DNA of 64,000 nucleotides from Alphaproteobacteria bacterium (GTDB lineage Bacteria; Pseudomonadota; Alphaproteobacteria; Sphingomonadales; Sphingomonadaceae). The stretch lies in NCBI GenBank assembly GCA_018970445.1, contig JAGWWF010000001.1, positions 1 through 64,000 of the forward strand, given 5' to 3'. The translations under genes were made by a program, and so were the position numbers. Of this stretch, positions 16,469 to 25,596 are shown piece after piece. The notes under the pieces were generated by a model. The model saw nothing but the letters and a program-made list of their open reading frames with translations. It made no database searches and was not told the origin of the DNA. Numbering within the stretch: the first letter of the stretch is position 1; every line of letters starts with the position of its first letter.

Positions 16469-18547
16469 ATGAAGATCCTCTCCCCCCTGCCGCTGTCCGT
16501 CGCGGCAGCCCTGCTGCTCACCACCGCCGCGGGCGCGCAGACCCCGGCAAAGGAAGGCACGCTGGCGGCGCGCACCAGCACCGGTGTCGCCAACTGGACC
16601 ACCTACAACGCCGATCTGAAGGGCAGCCGCTATGCGCCGCTCGACCAGATCAATGCCGGCAATTTCAAGGATCTGGAAATCGCCTGGCGCTTCAAGACCG
16701 ACATTCTGGGCAGCCGCCCGGAATACAAGCTGGAATCAACCCCGCTGGCGGTTGATGGCGTGATCTACACCACCGGCGGCACCCGCCGCGCCGTGGTGGC
16801 GCTGAACGGGGCCACGGGCGAATTGCTGTGGCAGTTCGCCCTGCACGAAGGCAGGCGATCGGCCGAATCCCCGCGCGCCCTGTCGGGCCGCGGCCTGTCC
16901 TACTGGACGGACGGCACCCGGCGTCGCATCCTCTATGTCACCATCGGCTATCGCCTTGTTTCCCTGGATGCCGATACCGGCCGCCCCGATCCCGATTTCG
17001 GCACCAACGGCGTTGTCGATCTGAAGACCGATTTCGATCAGGATCTGGGCGATCTGGATACCGGCGAAGTGGGCGTGCACTCCGCGCCGGCCGTGTCTGG
17101 CAACACGATCATCATCGGGGCCGCCTTCCGCGAAGGCTTCACGCCGAAAACCCACAACAACACCAAGGGCTATGTCCGCGCCTTTGACGTGCGCACCGGC
17201 AAGCGGCTGTGGACCTTCCACACCGTGCCCAAGCCCGGCGAATTTGGCTACGACACGTGGCTGAACAAGTCGGCCGACATCAACGGCAACACCGGCGTGT
17301 GGACGCAGGTTTCGGTCGATGAGGAACTGGGCCTCGCCTATCTTGCCGTTGAATCCCCCACGTCGGACTTTTTCGGCGGCAAGCGGCCGGGCAACAATCT
17401 GTTCGGCAACAGCCTGGTGGCGGTTGACCTCAAGACCGGCGAACGGCGCTGGCATTATCAGCTGATCCACCACGAGATCTGGGATCTGGACAACAGCAGC
17501 GCGCCGCTGCTGATGGATGTGACGGTGGACGGCAAGCCGAAGAAGGTGGTGGGCCTGCCATCGAAACAGGGCTTTTTCTATGTGTTCGACAGGGCCACCG
17601 GCGTGCCGGTATGGCCGATCAAGGAAACCAGGGTGGCCAAGGGCAATGTGCCCGGCGAATGGTACAGCCCGACCCAGCCGATCCCGTCCAAGCCGCCGGT
17701 CTATGCCCGCAACGGCGTCGAGGAAAAGGATCTGATCGACTTCACCCCCGATCTGAAGGCCAAGGCGCTGACGCTGACCAGCAAATATGTGCTGGGCCCG
17801 GTCTATACTCCGCCGATCGTCTCCACCCCGGAAAAATTCGGCGTGATCAACAACTGGGCACAGGGCGGCACCAACTGGCCGGGCGGCTCGTTCGATCCGG
17901 AAACCGGCATCGCCTATGTCTATGCCTGCGGGGCCTGCATCAGCTCCACCGGCCTGCTGCCGCCGCCGGCCGGCCTGTCCGACATTCCGCTGGTGGTGGG
18001 CGTGGCCGGCCAGCCGGTGACGATGATCAAGGGCCCCGGCGAAGGCGCCGGTGCCGACAGCCCGGCCCCGGCCGCCGCCCCCGGTGGCGGTGGCGGCCCG
18101 CCGCGGCTGGCCGTGGATGGCCTGCCGCTGGTCAAGCCGCCCTATGGCACGATCAGCGCCATCGATGTGAATTCGGGCACGATCAAATGGCAGGTGGCGC
18201 ATGGCGAAACGCCCGATTTCGTGCGCAACCACCCGGTGATCAAGGCGATGGGCGGCATCCCGCGCACCGGCCAGGCCACCTATCAGATCGGCACGCTGGT
18301 GACGAAATCGCTGGTGATCGCTGGCGAAAACCAGTTCACCACCACCGCCGATCACCCGCGCGGCGCCATGCTGCGCGCCTATGACAAGCAGAGCGGCCAG
18401 GAAGTGGGCGCGGTGTTCATGCCCTCCACCCAGTCCGGCTCGCCGATGACCTACATGATCGGCGGCCGGCAATATATCATCGTGCCGACCAGCGGCGGCA
18501 ATGCATCGGGCGAATTCATCGCCTATGCGCTGCCGGGCAAGAAATAA
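16469..18547 (+). CDS. PQQ-dependent dehydrogenase (quinoprotein), periplasmic
   Basis: A 692-residue eight-bladed propeller quinoprotein with a signal peptide (LLLTTAAGAQ). Features of the glucose/alcohol quinoprotein group are NWTTYNADLKGSRYAPLDQI at the mature N-terminus, repeated tryptophan-docking-like motifs (VVALNGATGELLWQF, VRAFDVRTGKRLWTF, LVAVDLKTGERRWHY), and HHEIWDLDNSSAP and NNWAQGGTNWPGG around the cofactor. A Pro/Gly/Ala-rich linker lies at about 530-545. It would oxidise an alcohol or sugar in the periplasm and pass electrons to a cytochrome, most simply the c-type one encoded 12 bp downstream. No pqq biosynthesis genes are in the window. Confidence 0.9.
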   Translation: MKILSPLPLSVAAALLLTTAAGAQTPAKEGTLAARTSTGVANWTTYNADLKGSRYAPLDQINAGNFKDLEIAWRFKTDILGSRPEYKLESTPLAVDGVIYTTGGTRRAVVALNGATGELLWQFALHEGRRSAESPRALSGRGLSYWTDGTRRRILYVTIGYRLVSLDADTGRPDPDFGTNGVVDLKTDFDQDLGDLDTGEVGVHSAPAVSGNTIIIGAAFREGFTPKTHNNTKGYVRAFDVRTGKRLWTFHTVPKPGEFGYDTWLNKSADINGNTGVWTQVSVDEELGLAYLAVESPTSDFFGGKRPGNNLFGNSLVAVDLKTGERRWHYQLIHHEIWDLDNSSAPLLMDVTVDGKPKKVVGLPSKQGFFYVFDRATGVPVWPIKETRVAKGNVPGEWYSPTQPIPSKPPVYARNGVEEKDLIDFTPDLKAKALTLTSKYVLGPVYTPPIVSTPEKFGVINNWAQGGTNWPGGSFDPETGIAYVYACGACISSTGLLPPPAGLSDIPLVVGVAGQPVTMIKGPGEGAGADSPAPAAAPGGGGGPPRLAVDGLPLVKPPYGTISAIDVNSGTIKWQVAHGETPDFVRNHPVIKAMGGIPRTGQATYQIGTLVTKSLVIAGENQFTTTADHPRGAMLRAYDKQSGQEVGAVFMPSTQSGSPMTYMIGGRQYIIVPTSGGNASGEFIAYALPGKK

Positions 18548-18558
18548 GGAGTGAATTG

Positions 18559-18996
18559 ATGCGTGCCCTGTTGACCCTGATCCCGCTGGCCTGTGCCGTG
18601 GCGGTGGCCGGAACGGCGATCGCCCAGGAAGCCGGCAAATCGGTGTGGCAGGGCATTTACACCGAAGACCAGGCGCAGCGCGGGGCCGGCACCTATGCCC
18701 AGCGCTGCGGTGCCTGCCATGGCGCGGCGCTGAACGGCACCGGCGAGGCCCCGCCGCTGATCGGCGGCGAATTCGTTTCCCATTGGGACACGATGACGGT
18801 GGGCGACCTGTTTGACCGGGTGCGCACCACCATGCCGCAGAATGATCCGCAGTCGCTCACCCGCGAGGAATATGCCGATGTTCTGGCCTTTCTGTTGAAG
18901 AACAACGGCTTCCCGGCCGGTGGCCAGCCGCTCGACAAGCGATCGGAAGTGCTGGCGACCATCGGGATCACGGCGGAAAAACCGGCCGGCCTGTGA
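18559..18996 (+). CDS. Class I c-type cytochrome
   Basis: A 145-residue periplasmic monoheme cytochrome c. It has a signal peptide (LACAVAVAGTAIAQ), then the heme-attachment CGACH (C50, C53, H54) and a downstream methionine candidate for the sixth ligand (TTMPQNDPQSLT). YADVLAFLLKNNGFPAG is the typical C-terminal helix. SD sequence AAGGAG precedes the ATG. It is the likely electron acceptor of the quinoprotein immediately upstream. Confidence 0.9.
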   Translation: MRALLTLIPLACAVAVAGTAIAQEAGKSVWQGIYTEDQAQRGAGTYAQRCGACHGAALNGTGEAPPLIGGEFVSHWDTMTVGDLFDRVRTTMPQNDPQSLTREEYADVLAFLLKNNGFPAGGQPLDKRSEVLATIGITAEKPAGL

Positions 18997-19016
18997 CCGG
19001 CGCGAAGGGGGAACGC

Positions 19017-20117
19017 ATGAAGGCCATCATCACGGCAAGCCTGTTGCTGGCCGCCAGCAGCGCCATCGCACAGCAGGCCGCCGCGCCGCCCAGCGCGCCA
19101 CCGCGCCCGGTGTGGACGGTGGACACCCTGCCGCAGCCAGCGCCGCTGACGGCCGAAACCAACCGGCAGCCCAATCCCTATCGCAGCGAATATGGCTTTC
19201 TGAAGCTGCCGGCCGGCCGCGTGATGGGATCGACCAGCGCCGTTGCAGTGGACAGCCGCGGCCATATCTGGGTGGCGGAACGCTGCGGGGCCAACAGTTG
19301 CGGCACCAGCACCATCGATCCCATCATGGAATTCGATGCGGCCGGCACCTTCATCAAGGCCTTCGGCGGCGGGCTGACGGTGTTTCCACACGGTTTCACG
19401 ATCGACCGCGATGACAATATCTGGCTCACCGATGCCCGCGCCATGAGCGGGCCGAATGGGGGCAAGGGCGCCACCGTCCTGAAATTCTCCCGCGATGGCA
19501 AACTGCTGATGACGCTGGGCAAGCCCGGCGTGCAGGGCAAGGGCACCGATGTGTTCACCGAACCCAATGCGGTGATCGTGGCGAAGAATGGCGACATCTT
19601 CGTGGCCGATGGCCACGAGGCCGATCGCGGCGTCGCCCGCATCCTGAAGTACAACAAGGCCGGCAAGTTCCTGATGCAGTGGGGCCAGCCCGGCAAGGGC
19701 CAGGGCGATCTGGAGGTGCCGCACGCGCTGGCGATGGACAGCAAGGGCCGGCTCTATGTCGGTGATCGCTGGAACAACCGGGTGCAGGTCTACACGCAAA
19801 CGGGCAAGTTGCTGAACAGCTGGACGCAGTTTGGCCGGCCATCGGGCCTGTTCATCGATCAGAACGACATGCTCTACAGCGCCGACAGCGAAAGCCGCCG
19901 CCCGGTTGGCTATGGCTACAACCCCGGCTGGCAGCGCGGCATCCGCATCGGCAGCGTGAAGGACGGCAAGGTGACGGCCTTCATACCCGACAGCGAGCCC
20001 GAACCCGACAAATATGCCACCAGCAACGCCGAAGGCATCTGGGTGGGCCGCGACGGCGTGATTTATGGCGCGCAGGTGAAGGAACGCACCGTGGCACGGC
20101 ACCTGCCACAGAAATAA
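19017..20117 (+). CDS. Exported six-bladed NHL-repeat propeller protein (peptidylamidoglycolate lyase-like)
   Basis: A 366-residue periplasmic beta-propeller with a signal peptide (ASLLLAASSAIAQ). NHL-type repeats are visible as GSTSAVAVDSRGHIWVAERC, FPHGFTIDRDDNIWLTDA, EPNAVIVAKNGDIFVADG, VPHALAMDSKGRLYVGDRWN and PSGLFIDQNDMLYSADSES. The fold is shared with peptidyl-alpha-hydroxyglycine amidating lyases and with binding propellers. Lyase activity is not shown by sequence alone. The start at 19017 follows AAGGGGG. It is the last gene of the exported-enzyme cluster and is followed by a palindromic repeat that may end the transcript. Confidence 0.82.
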   Translation: MKAIITASLLLAASSAIAQQAAAPPSAPPRPVWTVDTLPQPAPLTAETNRQPNPYRSEYGFLKLPAGRVMGSTSAVAVDSRGHIWVAERCGANSCGTSTIDPIMEFDAAGTFIKAFGGGLTVFPHGFTIDRDDNIWLTDARAMSGPNGGKGATVLKFSRDGKLLMTLGKPGVQGKGTDVFTEPNAVIVAKNGDIFVADGHEADRGVARILKYNKAGKFLMQWGQPGKGQGDLEVPHALAMDSKGRLYVGDRWNNRVQVYTQTGKLLNSWTQFGRPSGLFIDQNDMLYSADSESRRPVGYGYNPGWQRGIRIGSVKDGKVTAFIPDSEPEPDKYATSNAEGIWVGRDGVIYGAQVKERTVARHLPQK

Positions 20118-20122
20118 GCCCA

Positions 20123-20229
20123 TCCTCCCCCCTGGGGGAGGTGCCGACCGCAGGGAGGCGTAAGGGGCGGCACAAGTCCAACCCGCATGCCCCCTCCGCC
20201 CTGCGGGCACCTCCCCCAGAGGGAGAGGA
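20123..20229. repeat. REP-like palindromic intergenic element
   Basis: The left part, beginning TCCTCCCCCCTGGGGGAGGT, and the right part, ending CACCTCCCCCAGAGGGAGAG, form a long imperfect inverted repeat. CCCTGCGGGCACC and GGTGCCGACCGCAGGG pair inside it. Repeats of this kind (CTCCCCC/GGGGGAG arms, about 100 bp) are scattered between genes in many sphingomonads. It lies just after the propeller gene and could stop or stabilise the transcript. Only this copy is seen in the window. Confidence 0.65.
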
Positions 20230-20379
20230 TATGGCTTCACCTCACCGGCATGCCGGCCGATCCGGCACCGCCGCAAGGCTGCCGGCCAGAAATGCTCTCG
20301 ACCTTGCCATGGCCGCCACCCAGCGTCTGGCGACAATCGGACGGTGATTTTTCGCCCCAAAGCCGTTATGCCCGCCGCC

Positions 20380-21693
20380 ATGATCATCACCCGCTTTGCC
20401 CCGTCGCCCACCGGCCGTCTGCACGCCGGCAACATCCGCACCGCGCTGGTCAACTGGCTGCTGGCCCGATCGGCGGGCGGCCGCTTCGTGCTGCGGCTGG
20501 ATGATACCGATCTGGCCCGCTCCACCGCGCAATCTGCCCAGTCCATCCGCGATGATCTGGCCTGGCTGGGCCTGACGCCGGATGCCGAGGTGAAACAGTC
20601 TGACCGCTTTGCGCTGTACCAGGCCGCGCTTGACCGGCTGGCCGCGCAGGGCCGCGCCTATGCCTGTTACGAAACGCCCGAAGAGCTGGAGCTGAAGCGC
20701 CGCGTGGCCCTGTCGCGCGGGCTGCCGCCGATTTACGACCGCGCCGCGCTGGCACTGACCGAGGCCGACAAGGCCAGGCTGGAAGCCGAAGGCCGCCGGC
20801 CGCACTGGCGGTTCCGCATGGACGAAACCGCCGATGTGGAATGGCAGGATGGCGTGCGCGGGCCCTGCCATTTCCCGGCCGGCGCGCTGGCCGATCCGGT
20901 GGTGCGCCGCGCCGATGGCTCGTGGCTCTACATGCTGCCGTCAGTGGTCGATGATATCGACATGGGCATCACCGATATCGTGCGCGGCGAGGATCATGTG
21001 ACCAACAGCGCCGTGCAGTTGCAGATGTTTGCAAGCCTTGGGGCGGTCCCGCCGCGGCTGGCGCACATGGCGCTGTTCACCGGCAAGGATGCGGCACTGT
21101 CAAAGCGGCTGGGGTCCGAAGGCGTGGAAAGCTGGCGCGAGCAGGGCATCGAACCGGTGGCGGTGGCTGCCCTGCTCGCCCGGCTGGGCACGTCGCAGCC
21201 GGTGGAGCCGGTGGCGCGGCTGGCCGATCTGCTGCCGGGCTTTGCCCTGTCGCACTTCGGCCGCGCCCCGGCGCGTTTTGATCCGGCCGATCTGGCGTCG
21301 CTATCGGCCCGCTGCATCCACCATATGGAGCATGACGATGTGGCCGCCCGCCTGCCTTCAAGCATCGGGGCTGGCGAATGGCTGGCAATCCGGCCCAATC
21401 TCACCCGGCTGGATGAAGTCGCCAGCTGGCACGCCGTGATCGCCGGGCCAATCGAGGCCGTGATCGACGAACCGGATTATATCGCCGCCGCCCGCGCGGT
21501 GCTGGCCGATCTGCCCTGGGGCGATGACATCTGGAGCCGGCTGGTCGAGGCGCTGAAGGCCGCCACCGGCCGCAAGGGCAAGGCGCTGTTCCTGCCGCTG
21601 CGGCTGGCCTTCACTGGCCAGGCCCAGGGCCCGGAAATGGCCGCGCTGCTGCCGCTGATCGGCCGGGACGAGGCGCTGCGCCGGCTGGGCTGA
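20380..21693 (+). CDS. gltX: Glutamyl-tRNA synthetase
   Basis: A 437-residue class I aminoacyl-tRNA synthetase. ITRFAPSPTGRLHAGN carries the HIGH-type motif in the HAGN variant, LRLDDTDLARS the glutamate-site segment, and ALSKRLG the KMSKS-type loop. GITDIVRGEDHVTNSAVQ and LAFTGQAQGPE are family signatures. It is too long for the tRNA-Asp-modifying GluQ enzyme. Many Alphaproteobacteria carry two GluRS copies, and this HAGN/ALSKR type is one of them. An upstream in-frame ATG (20368) and a GTG (20344) exist; 20380 gives the usual N-terminus. Confidence 0.9.
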   Translation: MIITRFAPSPTGRLHAGNIRTALVNWLLARSAGGRFVLRLDDTDLARSTAQSAQSIRDDLAWLGLTPDAEVKQSDRFALYQAALDRLAAQGRAYACYETPEELELKRRVALSRGLPPIYDRAALALTEADKARLEAEGRRPHWRFRMDETADVEWQDGVRGPCHFPAGALADPVVRRADGSWLYMLPSVVDDIDMGITDIVRGEDHVTNSAVQLQMFASLGAVPPRLAHMALFTGKDAALSKRLGSEGVESWREQGIEPVAVAALLARLGTSQPVEPVARLADLLPGFALSHFGRAPARFDPADLASLSARCIHHMEHDDVAARLPSSIGAGEWLAIRPNLTRLDEVASWHAVIAGPIEAVIDEPDYIAAARAVLADLPWGDDIWSRLVEALKAATGRKGKALFLPLRLAFTGQAQGPEMAALLPLIGRDEALRRLG

Positions 21694-22211
21694 TGGCACG
21701 GCTGCTGTTCCTGCACGGCCCGCCGGCAGCGGGCAAATACAGCATCGCCCGGCGCGTGGCCGATGCCACCGGCCTGCCGCTGTTCCACAATCATCTGATC
21801 GTCGATGCGGTGCACGCCGTCTTCCCCTTTGGCTCGCCGGCCTTCGTGCGCCTGCGCGAGGCCTTCTGGCTGGAAACGCTGGCGGCGGCAGCGGGCGAAG
21901 GGCGGTCGCTGATCTTCACCTTCCAGCCGGAACCGAGCGTGTCATCAGGCTTTCCACTGGCGGCGGCGGCGCTGTTCGATCACTGCCTGTTCGTGCGGCT
22001 GCAACTTGATCTGCCCCAGCAACTGGCGCGCATCGCCAATGCCGACCGCGCCCGCTTTGGCAAGCTGCGCGATCCCGGACTGCTGTCCCGTCTGCACGCC
22101 GAATTCGCCGCGGCCGAAGCCGCCATGCCGCCCGCACAGCTGTGCATCGACACGGCCGGCACCAGCATTGAAGACGCCGCCGCCCGGATCATCGCGCTGT
22201 TGCCACGCTGA
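21693..22211 (+). CDS. Small P-loop kinase-like protein
   Basis: A 172-residue P-loop NTPase with the Walker A GPPAAGK at residues 9-15, followed by a short kinase-like core (FHNHLIVDAV, IFTFQP). It resembles shikimate/gluconate kinase-type proteins annotated as AAA family ATPases. The substrate is unknown. Its ATG overlaps the gltX stop. Confidence 0.7.
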   Translation: MARLLFLHGPPAAGKYSIARRVADATGLPLFHNHLIVDAVHAVFPFGSPAFVRLREAFWLETLAAAAGEGRSLIFTFQPEPSVSSGFPLAAAALFDHCLFVRLQLDLPQQLARIANADRARFGKLRDPGLLSRLHAEFAAAEAAMPPAQLCIDTAGTSIEDAAARIIALLPR

Positions 22212-22258
22212 TTGCCGCACCTCTGGCCAATCCGGCCGCGCCCGCCTATCGTTGGGGC

Positions 22259-22672
22259 ATGGCCTTTCTTGATCCGCTTGATGCTGCCCAGCGCCGCCGC
22301 CGTTACTGGATTGCGGCGGGTGCCGTGCTGGCAACCACGGCGATCATGACGCTGTTCCTGATCGAATCGCGCTGGGGCTATTCGCCGCCCGATCCGGTGA
22401 TCATCTATGCCCAGAGCTGGAAAGCCGATCGCAGCCGCGCGGATGCCATTGCCGATGCCAAGGCAACGCGGGCGGCGCGCGAGGCGAAGCTGGCGCAATC
22501 GCGCGCCTATATCGCCACGCTTTCGGGCAAGGCGCGCGAGGACGCGCAGAAACAATATGATGATTATGTCGCGGGCAATGGCTTCAAGAAGGACATCCCC
22601 TATGTCGCCGCGCAGCCGAGCGTGGACGCCATCGTGCGCGTGCCCGCGCCCGCCGAGCCACCGATCGAGTGA
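22259..22672 (+). CDS. Hypothetical single-pass membrane protein
   Basis: A 137-residue protein with one N-terminal transmembrane helix (about residues 18-40), then a soluble, Ala/Lys/Arg-rich helical segment (DRSRADAIADAKATRAAREA) that may be a coiled coil. I recognise no domain. Its TGA overlaps the GTG start of ribD, so it is probably the first gene of the riboflavin operon transcript or an unrelated upstream passenger. Confidence 0.65.
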   Translation: MAFLDPLDAAQRRRRYWIAAGAVLATTAIMTLFLIESRWGYSPPDPVIIYAQSWKADRSRADAIADAKATRAAREAKLAQSRAYIATLSGKAREDAQKQYDDYVAGNGFKKDIPYVAAQPSVDAIVRVPAPAEPPIE

Positions 22673-23640
22673 GCAGCGCCGACGACTGGCGCTGCATGGG
22701 CGCCGCGCTGGCGCTGGCCAGCCGCGGGCAAGGCCTGGCCACGCCCAACCCCAGTGTTGGCTGCGTGATCTGGCGCGATGGCCGGGTGGTGGGCCGTGGC
22801 CACACCCAGACCGGCGGCCGCCCGCATGCCGAGGCCATGGCCCTGGCCCAGGCTGGCGCTGCGGCCCGCGGGGCCACCGCCTATGTGACGCTGGAACCAT
22901 GTGCCCATGTCAGCCCGCGCGGGCCCGGCTGTGCCGATAGCCTGATCGCCGCCGGCATCGCCCGCGTGGTGGTGGCCGCCCCCGATCCCGATCCGCGCAC
23001 CAACGGCGCGGGCATGGCCCGGCTGGCCGCCGCCGGCATCGCGGTGACCAGCGGCGTGCGCCGGGCCGAGGCGGAGGCCGGGCTGGCCGGTTTCCTGATC
23101 CGGCAGCGGCTGGGCCGGCCGCACATCACCCTGAAACTGGCGACCAGCCTGGATGGCGCCATTGCCATGGCCGATGGCCGCAGCCAGTGGCTGACCGGGG
23201 AGCGCGCCCGCGCCGCCGCGCATCTGGAACGGGCGCGCGCCGATCTGATCGTGGTGGGGCGCGGCACCTGGGATGCGGACGCACCCCGGCTGGATGTGCG
23301 CCTGCCCGGCTTTGCAGCGCGCGCCCCCCGCATCGGCGTGGTCGGGCGCGCCGAAGGCCTGCCCGGCCAGGTGACGCATTTTCCCGATCTGGCCGCTCTG
23401 GCTGCTGACCCGTCGCTGCATGTGCTGGCCGAAGGCGGCATGGGCCTTGCCGCCAGCCTGCTGGCCGCCGATCTGGTGGACCGGCTGCTGCTGATGCGCG
23501 CGCCGCTGATCGTGGGCGGCGGCCGCACGCTGGGCAGCATCGGCCTCGCTGATCTGGCCGCCGCCCACGGCCGCTGGACGGCGCAGCCGGCAATCACGCT
23601 GGGCGTTGACCGCATTGAAGCCTTCACGCGGAACAGGTAA
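22669..23640 (+). CDS. ribD: Bifunctional pyrimidine deaminase/reductase RibD
   Basis: A 323-residue cytosolic enzyme for steps two and three of riboflavin synthesis. The N-terminal deaminase has TPNPSVGCVIW, the zinc His and catalytic Glu in HAE (H53, E55), and YVTLEPCAHVSPRGPGC with the zinc cysteines. The C-terminal reductase has LKLATSLDGAIA, LTGERARAAAHLERARAD and VVGRGTW, ending with VLAEGGMGLAASLL. It uses a GTG start overlapping the previous stop. Next is ribE, 10 bp away. Confidence 0.95.
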   Translation: MSSADDWRCMGAALALASRGQGLATPNPSVGCVIWRDGRVVGRGHTQTGGRPHAEAMALAQAGAAARGATAYVTLEPCAHVSPRGPGCADSLIAAGIARVVVAAPDPDPRTNGAGMARLAAAGIAVTSGVRRAEAEAGLAGFLIRQRLGRPHITLKLATSLDGAIAMADGRSQWLTGERARAAAHLERARADLIVVGRGTWDADAPRLDVRLPGFAARAPRIGVVGRAEGLPGQVTHFPDLAALAADPSLHVLAEGGMGLAASLLAADLVDRLLLMRAPLIVGGGRTLGSIGLADLAAAHGRWTAQPAITLGVDRIEAFTRNR

Positions 23641-23650
23641 CACGGCGCCC

Positions 23651-24253
23651 ATGTTCACCGGCATCATCACCGACATCGGCACCATCACCCAGGTGGAGGC
23701 GCGCGGCGATCTGCGCGTGACGGTGCAGACGGGCTATGACACGGGCAGCATCGCCATCGGCGCATCGGTGGCCAATTCGGGCGTGTGCCTGACGGTGGTG
23801 AGCAAGACCGCCACCAGCATCAGTTTCGACGTGTCGGCCGAAACCCAGCGCTGCACCGCCGCCGGCATGTGGCAGGCGGGCGCGCGCCTGAACCTGGAAC
23901 GCGCGCTGAAGGTGGGCGACGAACTGGGCGGCCACATCGTCACCGGCCATGTCGATGCGGTGGGGCGCATCGCCAGCATCGATGCCGAAGGCGACTCGAA
24001 ACGCTTCACCTTCCAGATGCCGGCCAGCATCGCGCCCTATGTCGCGCCCAAGGGCAGCATCTGCCTGAACGGCGTATCGCTGACGGTGAACGAGGTGAGC
24101 GATGACGATCTGGGCCACTGGTTCACGGTCAACATCATCCCGCACACCGCGCTGTGGACGAGCTTTGGCACCGCGGCGGCGGGCGACGAGGTGAATATCG
24201 AGATCGACGTGCTGGCGCGTTACCTGTTCCGGATGAACCAGCTCAAGGCTTGA
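23651..24253 (+). CDS. ribE: Riboflavin synthase (alpha chain)
   Basis: A 200-residue trimeric enzyme converting two 6,7-dimethyl-8-ribityllumazines to riboflavin. The internal duplication is visible: MFTGIITDIG starts the first lumazine-binding repeat, with NSGVCLTVV and FDVSAETQR. GGHIVTGHVDAVG starts the second, with LNGVSLTVNEV and WFTVNIIPHT. The C-terminal helix YLFRMNQLKA is present. It is part of the ribD-ribE-ribB-ribH cluster. Confidence 0.95.
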   Translation: MFTGIITDIGTITQVEARGDLRVTVQTGYDTGSIAIGASVANSGVCLTVVSKTATSISFDVSAETQRCTAAGMWQAGARLNLERALKVGDELGGHIVTGHVDAVGRIASIDAEGDSKRFTFQMPASIAPYVAPKGSICLNGVSLTVNEVSDDDLGHWFTVNIIPHTALWTSFGTAAAGDEVNIEIDVLARYLFRMNQLKA

Positions 24254-24283
24254 CACTGGAATGTGACAGGCTCATTCAAAACA

Positions 24284-24297
24284 CACATTGCGATGTG
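24284..24297. promoter_or_regulatory. Short dyad upstream of ribB, weak operator candidate
   Basis: CACAT and ATGTG flank four bases 11 bp before the ribB ATG. The dyad is too short to be significant by itself. It is noted because the encoded protein starts with a helix-turn-helix-like extension and could bind its own control region. Confidence 0.25.
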
Positions 24298-24307
24298 AGG
24301 TTTTGTG

Positions 24308-25585
24308 ATGAGCGAGTCCCTGATTGCCCGGTTGCGCGATCTGGTTGCCAGCGGCGAGGAGACGAAGGCCGGCATGGCGCGCGCCGCCGGCCTGCACGCC
24401 AACTCCTTGCGCGCGCTGGACGAGGCGGACTGGAACCCCACCACCGATACGCTGCGCAAGCTGGAACACTGGCTGGCGGATCGCAACAGCGGCCCGGCAT
24501 TGTCCCCCATCGAGGAGATCATCAACGAGGCGCGCAACGGCCGCATGTATATACTGGTCGATGATGAGGACCGCGAGAACGAGGGCGATCTGATCATCCC
24601 CGGCCAGATGGCGACGCCCGATGCCATCAACTTCATGGCGAAACATGGCCGGGGCCTGATCTGCCTGGCCATGGCGGCCGATCGGGTGAAGGCGCTGGGC
24701 CTGCCGTTGATGGCGCAGCACAATGGCACCCGCCACAGCACCGCCTTCACCGTTTCGATCGAAGCGAAAGAAGGTGTGACCACCGGCATTTCGGCGGCCG
24801 ACCGCGCCCGCACCGTGGCGGTGGCCATCGATGCCGCCAAGGGGCCTGAACATATCGTCTCGCCCGGCCATGTGTTTCCGCTGGTGGCCCGCGATGGCGG
24901 CGTGCTGGTGCGCGCCGGCCACACCGAAGCCAGCGTGGACATCAGCCGGCTGGCCGGACTGAACCCGTCGGGCGTGATCTGCGAGATCATGAACGATGAT
25001 GGCACCATGGCGCGGCTGCCCGATCTGATCCCGTTCGCCCGCCGCCATGGCCTGAAGATCGGCACCATCCGCGATCTGATCGCCTATCGCCATGCCCACG
25101 ACCGGCTGGTGAAATGCGTGGCCGAAACGAAGCTGGAAAGCTGGCACGGCGGCGAATGGCTGGCGAAAACCTATGCCAACACCGCGGAATATGGCGAGCA
25201 TATGGTGCTGCAGAAGGGCCGCATCGAACCGGGCAAGCCCACGCTGGTGCGGGTGCACACCCAATCGATGTTCACCGACATGTTCGCGGAAAAAGGCGAC
25301 CGCGCCGGCCAGTTGCAGCGCGCCATGGACGTGATCGGCGCCGAAGGGGCCGGCATCATCGTCATCATCCGCGATGGCAGCCCCACCGCCATTTCCGAAC
25401 AGATGCGGGCCAAGGGCGAAGGCCAGCCCATCACCCTGCGCGATTATGGCATCGGCGCGCAGATCCTGGTCGATCTGGGCGTCACCGACATGATCCTGCT
25501 CACCAACCAGCACCGCAACATCGTCGGCATCGAAGGCTATGGCCTGAAGGTGGTCGGCGAACGCGCCATCCCGCCCCGCGCCTGA
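24308..25585 (+). CDS. ribB: DHBP synthase with N-terminal HTH-like extension and degenerate GTP cyclohydrolase II domain
   Basis: A 425-residue three-part protein. Residues 1-60 look like a small helix-turn-helix ([20 protein letters not shown]). Residues 65-265 are 3,4-dihydroxy-2-butanone 4-phosphate synthase, with the catalytic [10 protein letters not shown] (85-94), HTEASVD and [10 protein letters not shown]. Residues 275-425 have the GTP cyclohydrolase II fold ([29 protein letters not shown]). There the three zinc cysteines are gone: the expected VHSECLTGDVFGSLRCDCG reads [19 protein letters not shown]. So it should supply only the four-carbon unit; GTP cyclohydrolase II must be encoded elsewhere. 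Comparable RibBX-type proteins are known in rhizobia. Confidence 0.92.
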   Translation: MSESLIARLRDLVASGEETKAGMARAAGLHANSLRALDEADWNPTTDTLRKLEHWLADRNSGPALSPIEEIINEARNGRMYILVDDEDRENEGDLIIPGQMATPDAINFMAKHGRGLICLAMAADRVKALGLPLMAQHNGTRHSTAFTVSIEAKEGVTTGISAADRARTVAVAIDAAKGPEHIVSPGHVFPLVARDGGVLVRAGHTEASVDISRLAGLNPSGVICEIMNDDGTMARLPDLIPFARRHGLKIGTIRDLIAYRHAHDRLVKCVAETKLESWHGGEWLAKTYANTAEYGEHMVLQKGRIEPGKPTLVRVHTQSMFTDMFAEKGDRAGQLQRAMDVIGAEGAGIIVIIRDGSPTAISEQMRAKGEGQPITLRDYGIGAQILVDLGVTDMILLTNQHRNIVGIEGYGLKVVGERAIPPRA

Positions 25586-25596
25586 AGGACAATCCC

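Noticed and set aside
24254-24307. FMN riboswitch in the riboflavin cluster
   Set aside because: The spacers before ribD, ribE, ribB and ribH are too short or lack the conserved RFN core.
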